Source of the DNA: Nitrososphaerales archaeon
GTDB taxonomy: Archaea; Thermoproteota; Nitrososphaeria; Conexivisphaerales; UBA164
Assembly: GCA_023256355.1 (NCBI GenBank)
Contig: JAGDXJ010000053.1
Span: forward strand, 75,957-127,566
DNA: 51,610 nt
Reading direction: 5' to 3'
The notes under the pieces are model-generated. The model was not told the DNA's origin and did not search any database. It was given only the letters and a program-made list of their open reading frames with translations. This document shows, piece by piece, positions 17,329-26,277 of the stretch (position 1 is the stretch's first letter; each line of letters begins with the position of its first letter). The translations under genes and the position numbers were made by a program.

Positions 17329-18063
17329 TAAAGTTAAAAAAAGTAAATCGGTTAGTCTATAATAAGATCTTTTTGAAGGTTCGCATTCTAGAGTAAAACT
17401 AGGTACTCCCTTGGCTTCGAGCGCAAGTGACGTTACAAACGCCTTTTTTACAGAGCTGTATATAAGGGCTTTGAGTAAAATATATGGCTTATAAACCCTG
17501 TTAATATTTTTTGGTTTTCTAACCTTACTTACTGAGTATATAGTTTTTGTCATATCAATCATTTCCGGTAGTAGCCTGAAAGTCATCACGGCTCCGAGAG
17601 CAATTGCGGTTGGTATGCCAATTTTTTTAAAAATTTTAATAACAGTCGTAGGGCTCAAACTTTTTGAAAAGGAGAAAGCTAAGAATAAAGTTAAAAGGAG
17701 CTTCGCAGAAGATATAAGCCCCCATGTTATTCCTTGATAAGTAATGGCAATACCTTTATCTTCCGTTAAAAAATCAATCATTGAGTTATAATTTGGTCTT
17801 ATTATCCAGAAAATGATATTCGTTTTTTGTCCAGAATAAAAGCCCCAGTAAAAAAATGATTGCGAAAGCACAAATCCAAACACTATCCATATACTGAACT
17901 TAATAACGTACAGCATCTGGTTTTTATAATTTATGTAGCCATAAATTAATGATAATAAAAGACCTGCTGTAAGTATATAAATATTAAAAGATATTAATGC
18001 CAATATTGAACCTGTTAATAAAACTAAGAACGAAGTTAAACTTTGATAATTTTTATGATTCAT
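17287..18063 (-). CDS. ECF transporter transmembrane component (EcfT/CbiQ family)
   Basis: A membrane protein of about 258 residues with five or six transmembrane segments and the cytoplasmic coupling region of EcfT proteins (MTFRLLPEMIDMTKTI, then KAFVTSLALEAKGVPSF, containing the ALEAKG-type motif). I chose MNHKNYQSL at 18063 as the start, because it overlaps the EcfA stop by only 11 nt; an upstream ATG at 18114 would extend a long overlap. It works with the fused ATPase next to it and probably with the divergently encoded S-like protein to import a small vitamin, metal or other micronutrient. Confidence 0.82.
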   Translation of the reverse strand: MNHKNYQSLTSFLVLLTGSILALISFNIYILTAGLLLSLIYGYINYKNQMLYVIKFSIWIVFGFVLSQSFFYWGFYSGQKTNIIFWIIRPNYNSMIDFLTEDKGIAITYQGITWGLISSAKLLLTLFLAFSFSKSLSPTTVIKIFKKIGIPTAIALGAVMTFRLLPEMIDMTKTIYSVSKVRKPKNINRVYKPYILLKALIYSSVKKAFVTSLALEAKGVPSFTLECEPSKRSYYRLTDLLFLTLLASLIVLNFFTYF

Positions 18064-19306
18064 ACACTTCACCATTATAAAATTGATAAACCCTGTCAGA
18101 AACCATCCTAGCAAATTCTTCTTCTTGGGTTATGATTATTGCGGAAGAGCCAAAATCCTTTATGTATTTTAAAATGTTAACCAACATTGATAAACCATAA
18201 TGATCCTGACCTTCTGTTGGTTCATCCAGTATATATAGTTCTGGATCTTTTGCGAGCGCTGATGCAAGAGCTAACCTAACCCTTTCACCTCGAGAAAGTG
18301 AGTGTGGCAACCTTTCTCTTTTATTTTCAAGTCCAAAAAAATTTATGCTCTCATCGGCTATTTTTTCATCTCTGCTCTCATAAAGTACTTCAGACATAAC
18401 TCTATCCTGTAGGAACTGTAATTCTGGGGTCTGTAACATGAAGCCTTTTTTCTTTGCCTTTACAGAAACTCCTTTTGATGAAAGTAGGCCAATAGTTAGT
18501 TTAGCCATGGTTGACTTGCCCGAACCGTTAGGCCCAACAAAGGAAACAACTTCACCAGAATTAATCTCGATGTTTACGTTTTTAAGCACTTGGTTGCCTT
18601 GTTCATAGGCGTAACTGAGGTTTGTAACTTTAACAAGTTTGTTTTGTACGTTTTTCTTAATCAAATTAATTTTTGGCTCGGGCGCGCTCCTTTTTTCTGA
18701 ATAAAACTCCAAGCTAGTATCTGTTATGTTCTTCAAGTATTCTATTCTATGTTCAGCAATTATTACTGTAACATTTTTTTCTCGCAAAAGTTTGAGCTGT
18801 TCGACGAACTTTTTTCTTGATTCATGATCTAGATTTGACAATGGTTCATCAAAAAGTACAATTTTATATCCGCCTAGCAAAGCAAACCCGATAGCCGCTT
18901 TCTGAGCCTCGCCGCCGCTTAATGTGAACACATCTCTATGTAAAATTTTTTCTAGACCTAACTCTTTTACAATTTCATTAAAAAGTTTTAAATCAGGATT
19001 TTTCCACGAAAGCTCTGTACAAACGTCATAACCAATGAAAGAGTTAATTGGCTCTTGCGGTACATAGTAAATCAGCCCTTTTTTAAGGGCTTCCTCAGGT
19101 TTTATTTCGTTAACCAGAATTTTTCCGTTCACTTTAGCTTCAACATATTCACCTACAAACCCTAAAATAGAATATAAAAGCGAAGTTTTGCCGGAACCTG
19201 TGGCTCCGCTTATTAATCCTATTTCTCCTTCACCAACTTCCCAGTTAACATTCTCAAAAACAACCTTTCCATCATATCTCATGGAAAGGTCCTTAATCGA
19301 TATCAT
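18053..19306 (-). CDS. ECF transporter ATPase with two fused ABC domains
   Basis: A 417-residue protein with two nucleotide-binding domains in tandem. Domain 1 has GATGSGKT (about 34-41), LSGGEAQKA and VLFDEPLSNLD. Domain 2 has GPNGSGKS (about 260-267), LSRGERVRLA and LYILDEPTEGQD. It is the energising half of an ECF importer and replaces the separate EcfA and EcfA' subunits. The gene lies upstream of ecfT on the minus strand. Its start is 58 bp from the start of the divergent S-like gene, and the shared gap contains a perfect inverted repeat. Confidence 0.87.
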   Translation of the reverse strand: MISIKDLSMRYDGKVVFENVNWEVGEGEIGLISGATGSGKTSLLYSILGFVGEYVEAKVNGKILVNEIKPEEALKKGLIYYVPQEPINSFIGYDVCTELSWKNPDLKLFNEIVKELGLEKILHRDVFTLSGGEAQKAAIGFALLGGYKIVLFDEPLSNLDHESRKKFVEQLKLLREKNVTVIIAEHRIEYLKNITDTSLEFYSEKRSAPEPKINLIKKNVQNKLVKVTNLSYAYEQGNQVLKNVNIEINSGEVVSFVGPNGSGKSTMAKLTIGLLSSKGVSVKAKKKGFMLQTPELQFLQDRVMSEVLYESRDEKIADESINFFGLENKRERLPHSLSRGERVRLALASALAKDPELYILDEPTEGQDHYGLSMLVNILKYIKDFGSSAIIITQEEEFARMVSDRVYQFYNGEVYES

Positions 19307-19342
19307 ATAAAAAAGCGTTAGGTAGAGAAAGATATAAATATT

Positions 19343-19361
19343 TGGATGGATTAACCATCCA
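19343..19361. promoter_or_regulatory. Perfect 7-bp inverted repeat at the ECF promoter
   Basis: TGGATGG-ATTAA-CCATCCA lies directly before the ATG at 19364 and just after a TATA box (gatataaatattt, about 19331-19343). The repeat therefore covers the expected transcription start of the S-like gene and sits in the 58-bp gap shared with the divergent ATPase gene. An operator is the simplest reading; a small 5' hairpin is possible if transcription starts earlier. Confidence 0.5.
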
Positions 19362-19363
19362 AC

Positions 19364-20077
19364 ATGAGAAACTCATTATTAGCGAGTGTTTTATCTGTGA
19401 TTATAATAGCTGTTCTTTCATTATTATTATATATATCATTTGAAATTTACGCCTACAGCAAAACATTGAGCGAGATCATAACTCTCATTGAGTCTTTGGT
19501 CATAATCGTGATTGGTTTAGCTTTGATAAACAAAAGGTTGAAAGAAGCCGTCAGTCCAAAGAACCTAGCTTTATCTATAACATTTGGTGTGCTACTTTAT
19601 GCTGCTCAATGGGCTATAGCATATGTACCTGCTTTTGTGTGGTATACACCACCTTTTAATTATTTTGCAACTGCTCTTTTTGTGTATTTACCAGAAGGCA
19701 TAATCGTATCGGTTCTTCTTGTGCTGACTGAAAGTGCATATGGATCACTTTTCATGATGATTATACCATTTTACATAATATCCATGATATCTTTTTTCAA
19801 CCCAGTATGGACTCCGTTTTACTTTAGCATGGCGTCTTTGGCAGAGATCGTAATTTTTGCCGGAAAAAGGGAATACATGACTGCAGCACTTGCATCCATA
19901 GTTTTTAGTGCTACTGACGCATTTTTGGCATCCCAGTTTATGCTTTTTAATTTTGGTGTCTATCAGCCTCCAGTTATACAGCTTTCTTCTGTTTTTATCG
20001 ACATTATATTCTCTATCTTTGGAGCTTTTCTTGGACTTGCAATAGGTAAAAAGGCTAAAACAGCTTGGAGACCCTAG
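19364..20077 (+). CDS. Membrane protein, probable ECF S component
   Basis: A 237-residue protein with about six transmembrane segments, few charged residues and no enzymatic motif. The length and the aromatic stretch around residues 80-100 (AAQWAIAYVPAFVWYTPPFNYF) fit substrate-binding S components, which recognise vitamins or metals for ECF importers. It is divergent from the EcfA/EcfT genes across a short, palindrome-bearing promoter region, which supports joint regulation. The sequence does not match a named S family that I can recognise, so the substrate is open. Confidence 0.6.
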   Translation: MRNSLLASVLSVIIIAVLSLLLYISFEIYAYSKTLSEIITLIESLVIIVIGLALINKRLKEAVSPKNLALSITFGVLLYAAQWAIAYVPAFVWYTPPFNYFATALFVYLPEGIIVSVLLVLTESAYGSLFMMIIPFYIISMISFFNPVWTPFYFSMASLAEIVIFAGKREYMTAALASIVFSATDAFLASQFMLFNFGVYQPPVIQLSSVFIDIIFSIFGAFLGLAIGKKAKTAWRP

Positions 20078-20770
20078 TTATTTTTTAATGGATAACCCAA
20101 TGTATACTAGAAACGCTACAGTTATTCCTATGGTTGCAGGGACAAGAACTCTGTTAATCAAATTTATAGCGTGTTCCCAGTTGTTTCCAAGTATTATTCC
20201 TATATAAATCAGGATTATACTCCATAAAAAAGAACCTAGAAAGGTAAATAGAAGAAATTTTATAACATTCATTTTAAAAGCACCCGCAGGAAACGATATT
20301 AAAGTACGCATGCCAGGGAGCATTCGCGTAAAAAAGACAGCGTAAGCCCCATACATTTTAAACCATTCTACTGCTTTATTAAGGCTATTTTTGTTTACTA
20401 AATGTCTTTTTTCGATGCTTTCTATGCCTACCCATAAACCTATATAGTAATCTATTATTGATCCAATGATAGAACCTGCATTTGCGGCCGCCAGCACCCA
20501 GAAAAAGTTAAGCTCGCCGAGGGAAACCAAATATCCTGATAAAGGTAATATGACTTCAGAAGGTATAGGTAACGATGAACTTTCAAGCGTCATAAGAACA
20601 AATATTACTAATACCCCTCCCTTTGTAACCGCATTTGCTGTCCATACCGGTATTGCAACTATTAAGCTATGAAAAGGCGCATAACCAAGTTTTCCTTCAC
20701 CATAAAACACATATGAAAGGATAAATACTATAATTCCTGCAACTGAACTTATTAGTTTTTTGTTCAACAT
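20078..20770 (-). CDS. DedA-family membrane protein
   Basis: A 230-residue membrane protein of the DedA/VTT family. The diagnostic features are ESSSLPIPSEVILPLSGYL (about 63-81), the re-entrant-loop region with GSIIGSIIDYYIGLWVG, and FTRMLPGMRTLISFPAGAFKM with the conserved Arg and Gly residues (about 147-167). Family members are lipid scramblases or flippases linked to undecaprenyl- or dolichyl-phosphate recycling and membrane homeostasis. The gene begins 1 nt after the DUF59 gene stop, so the two share a transcript, and is convergent with the S-like gene. Confidence 0.86.
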   Translation of the reverse strand: MLNKKLISSVAGIIVFILSYVFYGEGKLGYAPFHSLIVAIPVWTANAVTKGGVLVIFVLMTLESSSLPIPSEVILPLSGYLVSLGELNFFWVLAAANAGSIIGSIIDYYIGLWVGIESIEKRHLVNKNSLNKAVEWFKMYGAYAVFFTRMLPGMRTLISFPAGAFKMNVIKFLLFTFLGSFLWSIILIYIGIILGNNWEHAINLINRVLVPATIGITVAFLVYIGLSIKK

Positions 20771-20771
20771 T

Positions 20772-21107
20772 TTATGCTGGTTTTTCTTCTAATGATTCTT
20801 TTATAGCCTCGTTTATCTGATCTGCCATGTAGTGGTCTAGAAGTTTAAAATTAATTTTTTTGACTTCAGGCACCTTTTTTAATGCTTCTACAACATCATT
20901 TGCTAGCTGATAAGCTAGCATTGCTGGACACGCAGGCGTAGTCATTCTAACTTCTATGTTAACAGTGCCATCTTCGCCAAGCTCAAGTTTTTGCACTAAG
21001 TTTAAGTCTAATATAGAAACGCCAACCTCTGGGTCAATTACATAAGAAAGGTTTTCCCAGATTTGATCTAAGACCTTTTCTTTGTCCATTGAACAATTAT
21101 AAAGCAT
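20772..21107 (-). CDS. DUF59/MIP18-family protein (iron-sulfur cluster assembly related)
   Basis: A protein of 111 residues (105 if it starts at MDKEK, 21089). The family signature is visible: VIDPEVGVSILDLNLV at the N-terminus and MTTPACPAM with the conserved reactive cysteine in the middle. Relatives (SufT, PaaD, Cia2) help Fe-S cluster insertion. A TATA-like sequence about 27 nt before the first ATG suggests leaderless translation from 21107. Co-transcribed with dedA downstream. Confidence 0.85.
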   Translation of the reverse strand: MLYNCSMDKEKVLDQIWENLSYVIDPEVGVSILDLNLVQKLELGEDGTVNIEVRMTTPACPAMLAYQLANDVVEALKKVPEVKKINFKLLDHYMADQINEAIKESLEEKPA

Positions 21108-21335
21108 GAGATTATTATTTCTTTCTTTATAATCTTTAATATTAACAAAAAAGTTTTCAAAAATTATTTTTTGTTTTTAAATTGGTAAAATAATTTTAAA
21201 GAGCAAAACAGCATAAAAAACTTGAGATTTAAATATATGCTATATGCTGAGGCAGGTCTCTTACCCCGAAATTATTAACACATAACAATACATACCATAG
21301 CTTGTTTTTAACTGACAGCAATATTAAGTAGATAT
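21108..21335. other. AT-rich intergenic region at the edge of transposase debris
   Basis: Contains the DUF59 promoter on the minus strand and a TATA-like run near 21225-21240. No gene or RNA is evident. Base composition changes at about 21,330, where the decayed coding sequence begins. Confidence 0.4.
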
Positions 21336-21700
21336 TTGAGCAGAAGAGCAGAGGCAGACTCAACGCGAGAGAGATTTGTTGCGGCATATAAGCTAATCAT
21401 GTGTTATACAGCCCGGTCAGAGTGCCGAAAAACGAGAAGAACGCCGGCTTTAAAGAAAATCGCCAGTCAAAGAAGAATTGTAACTGAGAGTGAAGAAAGA
21501 GAGATTATAAGCGTTTATATAAAGTACTCTACAAACGCAGTTGGTGTAGAATGTATGGTAAACCAATAGACATATGTCACCCCTCGACGCATGGAGGTGA
21601 TATCGATGATAACCATCATGCGAAGGGAGGTGTACCTTAATGATACACACAGCTAATAAAAAGTGAGGAAGAATGCGTAAAGCAGAGGTACTTTGCTGTA

Positions 21701-22020
21701 GTGCGAATTCTGGCACCTGAGAGTTTGAGAACAACGAGGAAAGAGGCAGCTGATATGCTGGGAATCAGCAATAGGCAGTTCCATAGAATACTAAAGAGGT
21801 TCATGGAAGAAGGCTTTGAAGTGCTCAGAAATATAACAGGCCAAAAAGATCGCTTAACAGGATTCCTGAAGACGTTGAGAAAAGGATAGTCGAAGTCAGG
21901 AAAGCTACTGTTTTTAGCCCAGAAAGGATTGTTGTGATAGTGAACAAAGGGCTTGAAATTAAAGAAAGAAAGAGGATGATACACGCGCTACAGCGTTCTG
22001 GCAAGAAATTGTCTTGTTGA
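21701..22020 (+). pseudogene. Decayed transposase fragment (helix-turn-helix part)
   Basis: A broken reading frame. The first piece (21701 to about 21852) encodes a helix-turn-helix typical of bacterial/archaeal transposases: RKEAADMLGISNRQFHRILKRFMEEG. A single frameshift near 21853 moves to NRIPEDVEKRIVEVRKATVFSPERI, the following linker of the same kind of protein, which ends at a TGA at 22018-22020. No catalytic DDE part remains. The best guess is an IS481/ISNCY-like family; not certain. Upstream 21336-21569 and downstream 22050-22250 are open but unassignable pieces, probably further debris. Confidence 0.6.
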
Positions 22021-22299
22021 AGCAAAGAAAAGGATGTAAAAAATAAATAAGAATATCAAGGCTTATATGGATTTCTATAATAATGCTGTAGCTGTATCAA
22101 CGAACGGATCAATTCCTGAAAAGAGGTACAGCGGTTCTGCTGACGAAGACTGGTACAGCAGGCTAGTCAAAGAGCTTAAACTGGAGGACGTGTTTCCTGT
22201 TAATAATGCGCGATGGTGACATAAGTGTCTTGGTGTTGCTGTTGCCAAATATAACCTTAAAATAAAAAATTTATTAGCAGGTTAAATTTATTAAATTTA
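22021..22299. other. Unassigned remnant sequence before the G+C-rich island
   Basis: About 280 bp with one short open stretch whose conceptual peptide (containing YSGSADEDWYSRLVKEL) is not recognisable and is closed by stops. The last 50 bp are very AT-rich and probably hold the promoter of the SCP2 gene. The composition step to the G+C-rich island is at about 22,300. Confidence 0.4.
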
Positions 22300-22623
22300 A
22301 TGATTGACATAGAACCCTATTTGATGAGGATAAAAGAAAGGGCTTCGCAGGAGCCGCTGAAGAAGGAGTTCGAGAGCTTCAACAGGAAGGTCCTCTTCAC
22401 CTTTACGGACACTGGTGAATCGTACGTTGTTGCGTTTAACAGGGGGGACGTGACGGTGAGCAAGGGCCAGGATACGAGTGCCGAAGTCCAGATCACCACT
22501 ATAACCGACGTTCTTGCCGGAATAATGGACAAGAAGACAAACCCGGTTACGGTGTATATCACAAGAAAGATAAAGGTAAAGGGAGAGATGCAGGACCTGC
22601 TCAAGCTTCAGAAGCTCCTGTGA
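22300..22623 (+). CDS. SCP2 sterol-carrier-like domain protein
   Basis: A single SCP2-type domain of 107 residues. Its pattern fits the fold: an N-terminal helix, strands VLFTFTDTGESYVVAFNRGDVTV, then AEVQITTITDVLAGIMDKKTNPVTVYITRKIKVKGEMQ and a final helix LLKLQKLL. Such proteins bind acyl or other hydrophobic ligands. It is the first gene of the G+C-rich block and has an AT-rich leader upstream. Convergent with the M24 peptidase. Ligand and role are unknown. Confidence 0.75.
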   Translation: MIDIEPYLMRIKERASQEPLKKEFESFNRKVLFTFTDTGESYVVAFNRGDVTVSKGQDTSAEVQITTITDVLAGIMDKKTNPVTVYITRKIKVKGEMQDLLKLQKLL

Positions 22624-22628
22624 TACTA

Positions 22629-23732
22629 TTATAAAGTATAGATCTTCGGCTCGAGCCCAGATATTTTTTCCTTTCCTGAGCCCTTGACCAAGTACGTCTC
22701 CTCATCACCTATCATTATGCCATCCTCCGTAGGGGCATACAGCTCTATGTTTATCACCATATTCTCCTCGAACTTCAGGTCTGAGGTAGGGGATATGTGC
22801 GCCTCCTCCGTTACGAGGCCTATGCTGTGGCCAGCTGATGCAAAAAGGGGCTCAAGTCCGTTCTCGACGTAGTAGCTTGCAGCTCTCTCGTATATTTCCG
22901 AGAAGGAAGCTCCTGGCCTGATGTCGTCGGCCAGCCTGTTGATGATCTCCAGCACCTTCTCGTAGAGCGAGCTGTACTTCTCGGGAACCTCCTTTCCCGA
23001 GTAAAGATATTTCCTTAGATCCGATACGTACCCCCTGTACACGCTTCCTATGTCAAGGGTCACAAGCTGCTCTGGCTGAAGGCGCTCGTCGAGCAATATC
23101 TCAGGATTCGAAGCCCCAAAGGCGACAGTAATGTGATCAATAGAGTCGCATCCGTTAGACAGTATCCTGAGCTTTGCCTCCCTTATCAGCTCCTCCCTGC
23201 TCATACCTATCCTCGCGTAGTTGATGAGCTCGGAGATCACTTTCTCGGAGATCTCAGCGCTCCTCCTCAGAAGTTCGATCTCCATTTCGTTCTTCACCAG
23301 CCTCAGTCTGAGCATCAGCTTGTCCCCCTCCTCTATTTGCAGTCCCTGAGCCTGCAGGATCCCAAGCACGTAGCTGGGAACTCCATAGTCGACGGCTACC
23401 TTTCCACTGACCCTTCTGAAGAAGGAGGTTATCTCGTCCTTCGCACCGGCCAGATCGGCATATGTTACGAGCTCTGATGAAAAATCAACGCCTAGGGTGA
23501 CCCCGAACCAAGTGAACAGAGTCACCTTTCCCTCGTCGTCAACAAAGGCCAGATATGGAAGCTGATTCCTGAGCGCGTAAAGGATCGGGTTCTCGAAGCA
23601 GGGCAGGACTGGGAGTCCCGACGTGTAGTAGACGTTCTCTGGGGACCCAACGAGGATTCCGCTCAGGCCGGATCCAGAGATTAGCTCGGCGGCCTTTCTT
23701 GCGTCAAACCCGATGGGCTCCACCCTTCTCAT
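22629..23732 (-). CDS. M24-family metallopeptidase (Xaa-Pro dipeptidase/creatinase-like)
   Basis: A 367-residue protein with an N-terminal creatinase-like domain (about 1-130) and a C-terminal pita-bread domain. Metal ligands can be followed: D and D in LDIGSVYRGYVSDLRK, H in GHSIG, E in INIELY and E in GDEETYLV. The family includes prolidases, creatinase and DMSP lyase-like enzymes. In this island of small-molecule catabolic genes a role in degrading an amide-linked or quaternary-amine compound is as plausible as dipeptide cleavage. G+C and codon use match the island. Confidence 0.83.
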   Translation of the reverse strand: MRRVEPIGFDARKAAELISGSGLSGILVGSPENVYYTSGLPVLPCFENPILYALRNQLPYLAFVDDEGKVTLFTWFGVTLGVDFSSELVTYADLAGAKDEITSFFRRVSGKVAVDYGVPSYVLGILQAQGLQIEEGDKLMLRLRLVKNEMEIELLRRSAEISEKVISELINYARIGMSREELIREAKLRILSNGCDSIDHITVAFGASNPEILLDERLQPEQLVTLDIGSVYRGYVSDLRKYLYSGKEVPEKYSSLYEKVLEIINRLADDIRPGASFSEIYERAASYYVENGLEPLFASAGHSIGLVTEEAHISPTSDLKFEENMVINIELYAPTEDGIMIGDEETYLVKGSGKEKISGLEPKIYTL

Positions 23733-23778
23733 AAGATCTGTTTTGAATTCAATCTAATTAACTTATCGCCGCTGAAGG

Positions 23779-24546
23779 CTAAATGACCTTCATCAGGGTG
23801 ACGGTCCCCATAAGGAGGAAAACGACCGAAAGGAAGGCATTGATGGCCCTCTGCGACAGCCTGTGAGCGTATGATGCAAAGAGGAATCCGCTTATCAGGG
23901 AGACTAGGCCTATGATGGTGGAGTCCGCAATGTCTATCCTGCCAAGCAGTGCGTAGGACGCGGCTCCGCTTGTTGCGGAAAGCATCATGGAAAGCGTTGC
24001 CGTGCCTATCATCAGCCTCACGTCGGCGCTGAACAGGAGCATTGAGAGCATGAAGAACATCATTCCGCCGCTTGCTCCTAATGTTCCCGTTATAAGCCCT
24101 ACCCCAAGGCTGGCCGTCATGGCTATGATATACGCGTACCTTTCCCTTATCCTGAGTCTGTTTATCCTTACCATGACGTTCTTTACGGCCCTCATCAGGA
24201 ACTCAGCTGCCATTATGAAAGAAAAGGCGAAGAAGCCATATATCAGCAGCCTCTGGGGAAGAGAAACGGAGATCCTTGCGCCGGCCCACGCCCCTATTAC
24301 CGCCCCGGCCCCCATGGTTATCGCGAACCTCCAGTTCACGTTCCCGTGCCTGAAGTACTGGTAGACCACGACGCTGCTGGTTATTAGGTCAACCAAAAGG
24401 CTTGAGCCAACGGAGGAAGGAAAGTCAAGCCCTGTGTAAAGAAGAAAGGGAACTACCACTATGACCCCGCTTCCCCCAGTTATTCCCGTAAGCGCCCCGA
24501 CGGCTAGGCCCACGAGGGCCATGATAACATAAAAAAGAGCGTTCAT
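23779..24546 (-). CDS. TauE/SafE-family anion transporter
   Basis: A membrane protein of about 255 residues with seven or eight transmembrane segments in two pseudo-repeats. The repeat motifs GLAVGALTGITGGSGVIVVVP near the start and GVGLITGTLGASGGMMFF in the middle are the family mark. TauE/SafE proteins export or import sulfite, sulfoacetate and other organic anions. I prefer the ATG at 24546, because an AT-rich TATA-like stretch overlaps the earlier ATG at 24570. It is in the same direction as the M24 gene 46 bp downstream and divergent from the beta-keto-acid cleavage enzyme, which hints at an acidic substrate for the island. Confidence 0.83.
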   Translation of the reverse strand: MNALFYVIMALVGLAVGALTGITGGSGVIVVVPFLLYTGLDFPSSVGSSLLVDLITSSVVVYQYFRHGNVNWRFAITMGAGAVIGAWAGARISVSLPQRLLIYGFFAFSFIMAAEFLMRAVKNVMVRINRLRIRERYAYIIAMTASLGVGLITGTLGASGGMMFFMLSMLLFSADVRLMIGTATLSMMLSATSGAASYALLGRIDIADSTIIGLVSLISGFLFASYAHRLSQRAINAFLSVVFLLMGTVTLMKVI

Positions 24547-24645
24547 CACAGTAATTAGGCTATTCCTCATATTTAATGTTGCAGCCCATTTTATTGCGAA
24601 CTAGTGCTCTTATCCCGATGCGTGTTCTTCAGCGCCGACCGCGTT

Positions 24646-24683
24646 AAAAGTTTAAATAAGAGAACAACTAAGTTAAGCTTTGA
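24646..24683 (+). promoter_or_regulatory. Leaderless promoter of the catabolic operon
   Basis: The segment gtttaaataag (about 24650-24660) is a TATA box about 26-30 nt before the ATG at 24684, which is followed immediately by a second ATG. No ribosome binding site is seen. Confidence 0.45.
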
Positions 24684-25469
24684 ATGATGAAACCTCTTAT
24701 TATAACGGCCACGCCCAATATCAGCTGGCTTCATCCAGAGATCAGGTATCCGCGGAGCCTTGAAGAGTTCGTAGAGGAGGCAAAGCAGAGCGCTAAGGAG
24801 GGAGCATCGATAATACACGTACATGCGGAGGGTACATGGGGAAAGTACATAGACACGCTCAAGAGGGAGATGAACGTCATAGTCCAGTGCGGTATGTCAA
24901 GCCTCGACATAAGCGAGAGGATGGAGGTCTTTACCCACAGGGCTGACATGATATCTGTTATACTTGGACACCACGACGAGGCCTTCGTGAACGTCCAGAC
25001 TCACAAGCTTCACACGAGGGAGGAGCTTGAGGAGTACATGAAGCTGAGCAAGAGGTATGGCGTTAAGCCAGAATTCGAGGTCTGGCACCTCGGGCACGTC
25101 TGGAACCTCAGATACCTGATAGGTAAGAACCTTGTCAGCACGCCGTACTTTGCGACGCTCTTCTTCAACTGGCCCGGGGGCAACTGGACGCCCGCAACGG
25201 TTCAGGAGTATATCTACAGAAGGTCAATGATGCCTACGGACGGGATCTTCAGCGTGAGCGTAATGGGCAATGAGATGAAGGAGCTGCTCGTTCACGCGGT
25301 GCTTGAGGGTGATCACGTGAGGGTAGGGACCGAGGACCATCCGTTCATAGGCGACAGACCCGCAACCACCCACGAGCTAGTTGCTTGGATCAGGGACATA
25401 GCAAATGATTTAGGAAGGAAAATAGCATCAGTAGACGAAGCCAGAGCCATTATAATGGGTGAGCTGTAG
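24684..25469 (+). CDS. Beta-keto acid cleavage enzyme (BKACE, DUF849 family)
   Basis: A 261-residue TIM-barrel protein of the BKACE family, whose members use zinc and acetyl-CoA to cleave a beta-keto acid into acetoacetate and a CoA thioester. Visible features: PLIITATPN at the start, the zinc-binding HVH in SIIHVHAEG, CGMSS, FEVWHLGH and the late RVGTEDHP. The known founding member is the 3-keto-5-aminohexanoate cleavage enzyme; others act on dehydrocarnitine and many further keto acids. The stop is directly followed by the SDR start, so the SDR may make its keto acid by oxidising a beta-hydroxy acid. Substrate is not determined. Confidence 0.85.
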   Translation: MMKPLIITATPNISWLHPEIRYPRSLEEFVEEAKQSAKEGASIIHVHAEGTWGKYIDTLKREMNVIVQCGMSSLDISERMEVFTHRADMISVILGHHDEAFVNVQTHKLHTREELEEYMKLSKRYGVKPEFEVWHLGHVWNLRYLIGKNLVSTPYFATLFFNWPGGNWTPATVQEYIYRRSMMPTDGIFSVSVMGNEMKELLVHAVLEGDHVRVGTEDHPFIGDRPATTHELVAWIRDIANDLGRKIASVDEARAIIMGEL

Positions 25470-26216
25470 ATGAAGAAGGTGGCAGTTATAACTGGGGCCG
25501 CACAGGGTATAGGAAGGGCAACCCTTGAGCTCTTTAACGACAGGGAATACATAACAGTAGGTCTTGACATAAAGGAGAGCGACGTCTGCAGGGGAAGGAG
25601 CGACTGTGAGTTCCTGAGATGTGATGTATCTAAGGAGGAGCAGGTAAAGGAAGCCATAGATCATATTAATACGAAGTATGGCAGGATCGACGCCCTGATA
25701 AACGTTGCAGGGATAGTACTCGTCAAGCCTATAGAGGAGACCACATGGGAAGAGTTCCAGAAGCTCTACGAGGTGAACGTAGGAGGGTACTTCCTCATGA
25801 TAAAGCATGTCCTACCTATCATGAAGAAGCAGAAGAGAGGAGTTATAATCAACACTGCATCGGTATCAGGTCATGTTGGGCAGGTCAGGCACTCGCTCTA
25901 TGGAGCTACAAAGGGGGCCATAATAGCTCTTACAAGGGCCCTTGCGTGGGAGTTGGCCCCGTACAGGATAAGGGTAAACTCGGTGAGCCCCGGATCGGTT
26001 GACACCGAGATGCTCAGGAGCGACATAATGGTTGAGGCAAAGAGGCTGGAAAGGAGCTTTGAGGAGGTCAAGAAGGAGAGGGAAGCCGAGCAGGCCTTCG
26101 GAAGATGGGCAGACCCGAAAGAGATAGCTGAGGCCATTTTCTTCCTGACAAGCGATGCAGCTTCGTTCATAACGGGGACTGATCTCTTGGTCGACTGCGG
26201 TTGGGTGTCCAAGTAG
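25470..26216 (+). CDS. Short-chain dehydrogenase/reductase
   Basis: A 248-residue classical SDR with TGAAQGIG (about 8-15) for cofactor binding, NVAG, the catalytic Ser near TASVSG, the YGATKGA Tyr/Lys pair and the PGSVDT segment. D32-type acidic residue after the second strand (GLDIKES) suggests NAD(H). It starts on the base after the BKACE stop. The order suggests oxidation of a hydroxy acid to the BKACE substrate. Typical island composition. Confidence 0.88.
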   Translation: MKKVAVITGAAQGIGRATLELFNDREYITVGLDIKESDVCRGRSDCEFLRCDVSKEEQVKEAIDHINTKYGRIDALINVAGIVLVKPIEETTWEEFQKLYEVNVGGYFLMIKHVLPIMKKQKRGVIINTASVSGHVGQVRHSLYGATKGAIIALTRALAWELAPYRIRVNSVSPGSVDTEMLRSDIMVEAKRLERSFEEVKKEREAEQAFGRWADPKEIAEAIFFLTSDAASFITGTDLLVDCGWVSK

Positions 26217-26277
26217 CTTAAATTGTTTAAATTTTAAATAAAGGTTTAAATATAATTTTTCGTTTTAAAATAATCAG

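Noticed and set aside
21336-21569. A 77-codon gene of its own
   Set aside because: The peptide is rich in basic residues, has no recognisable motif and lies within transposase debris.
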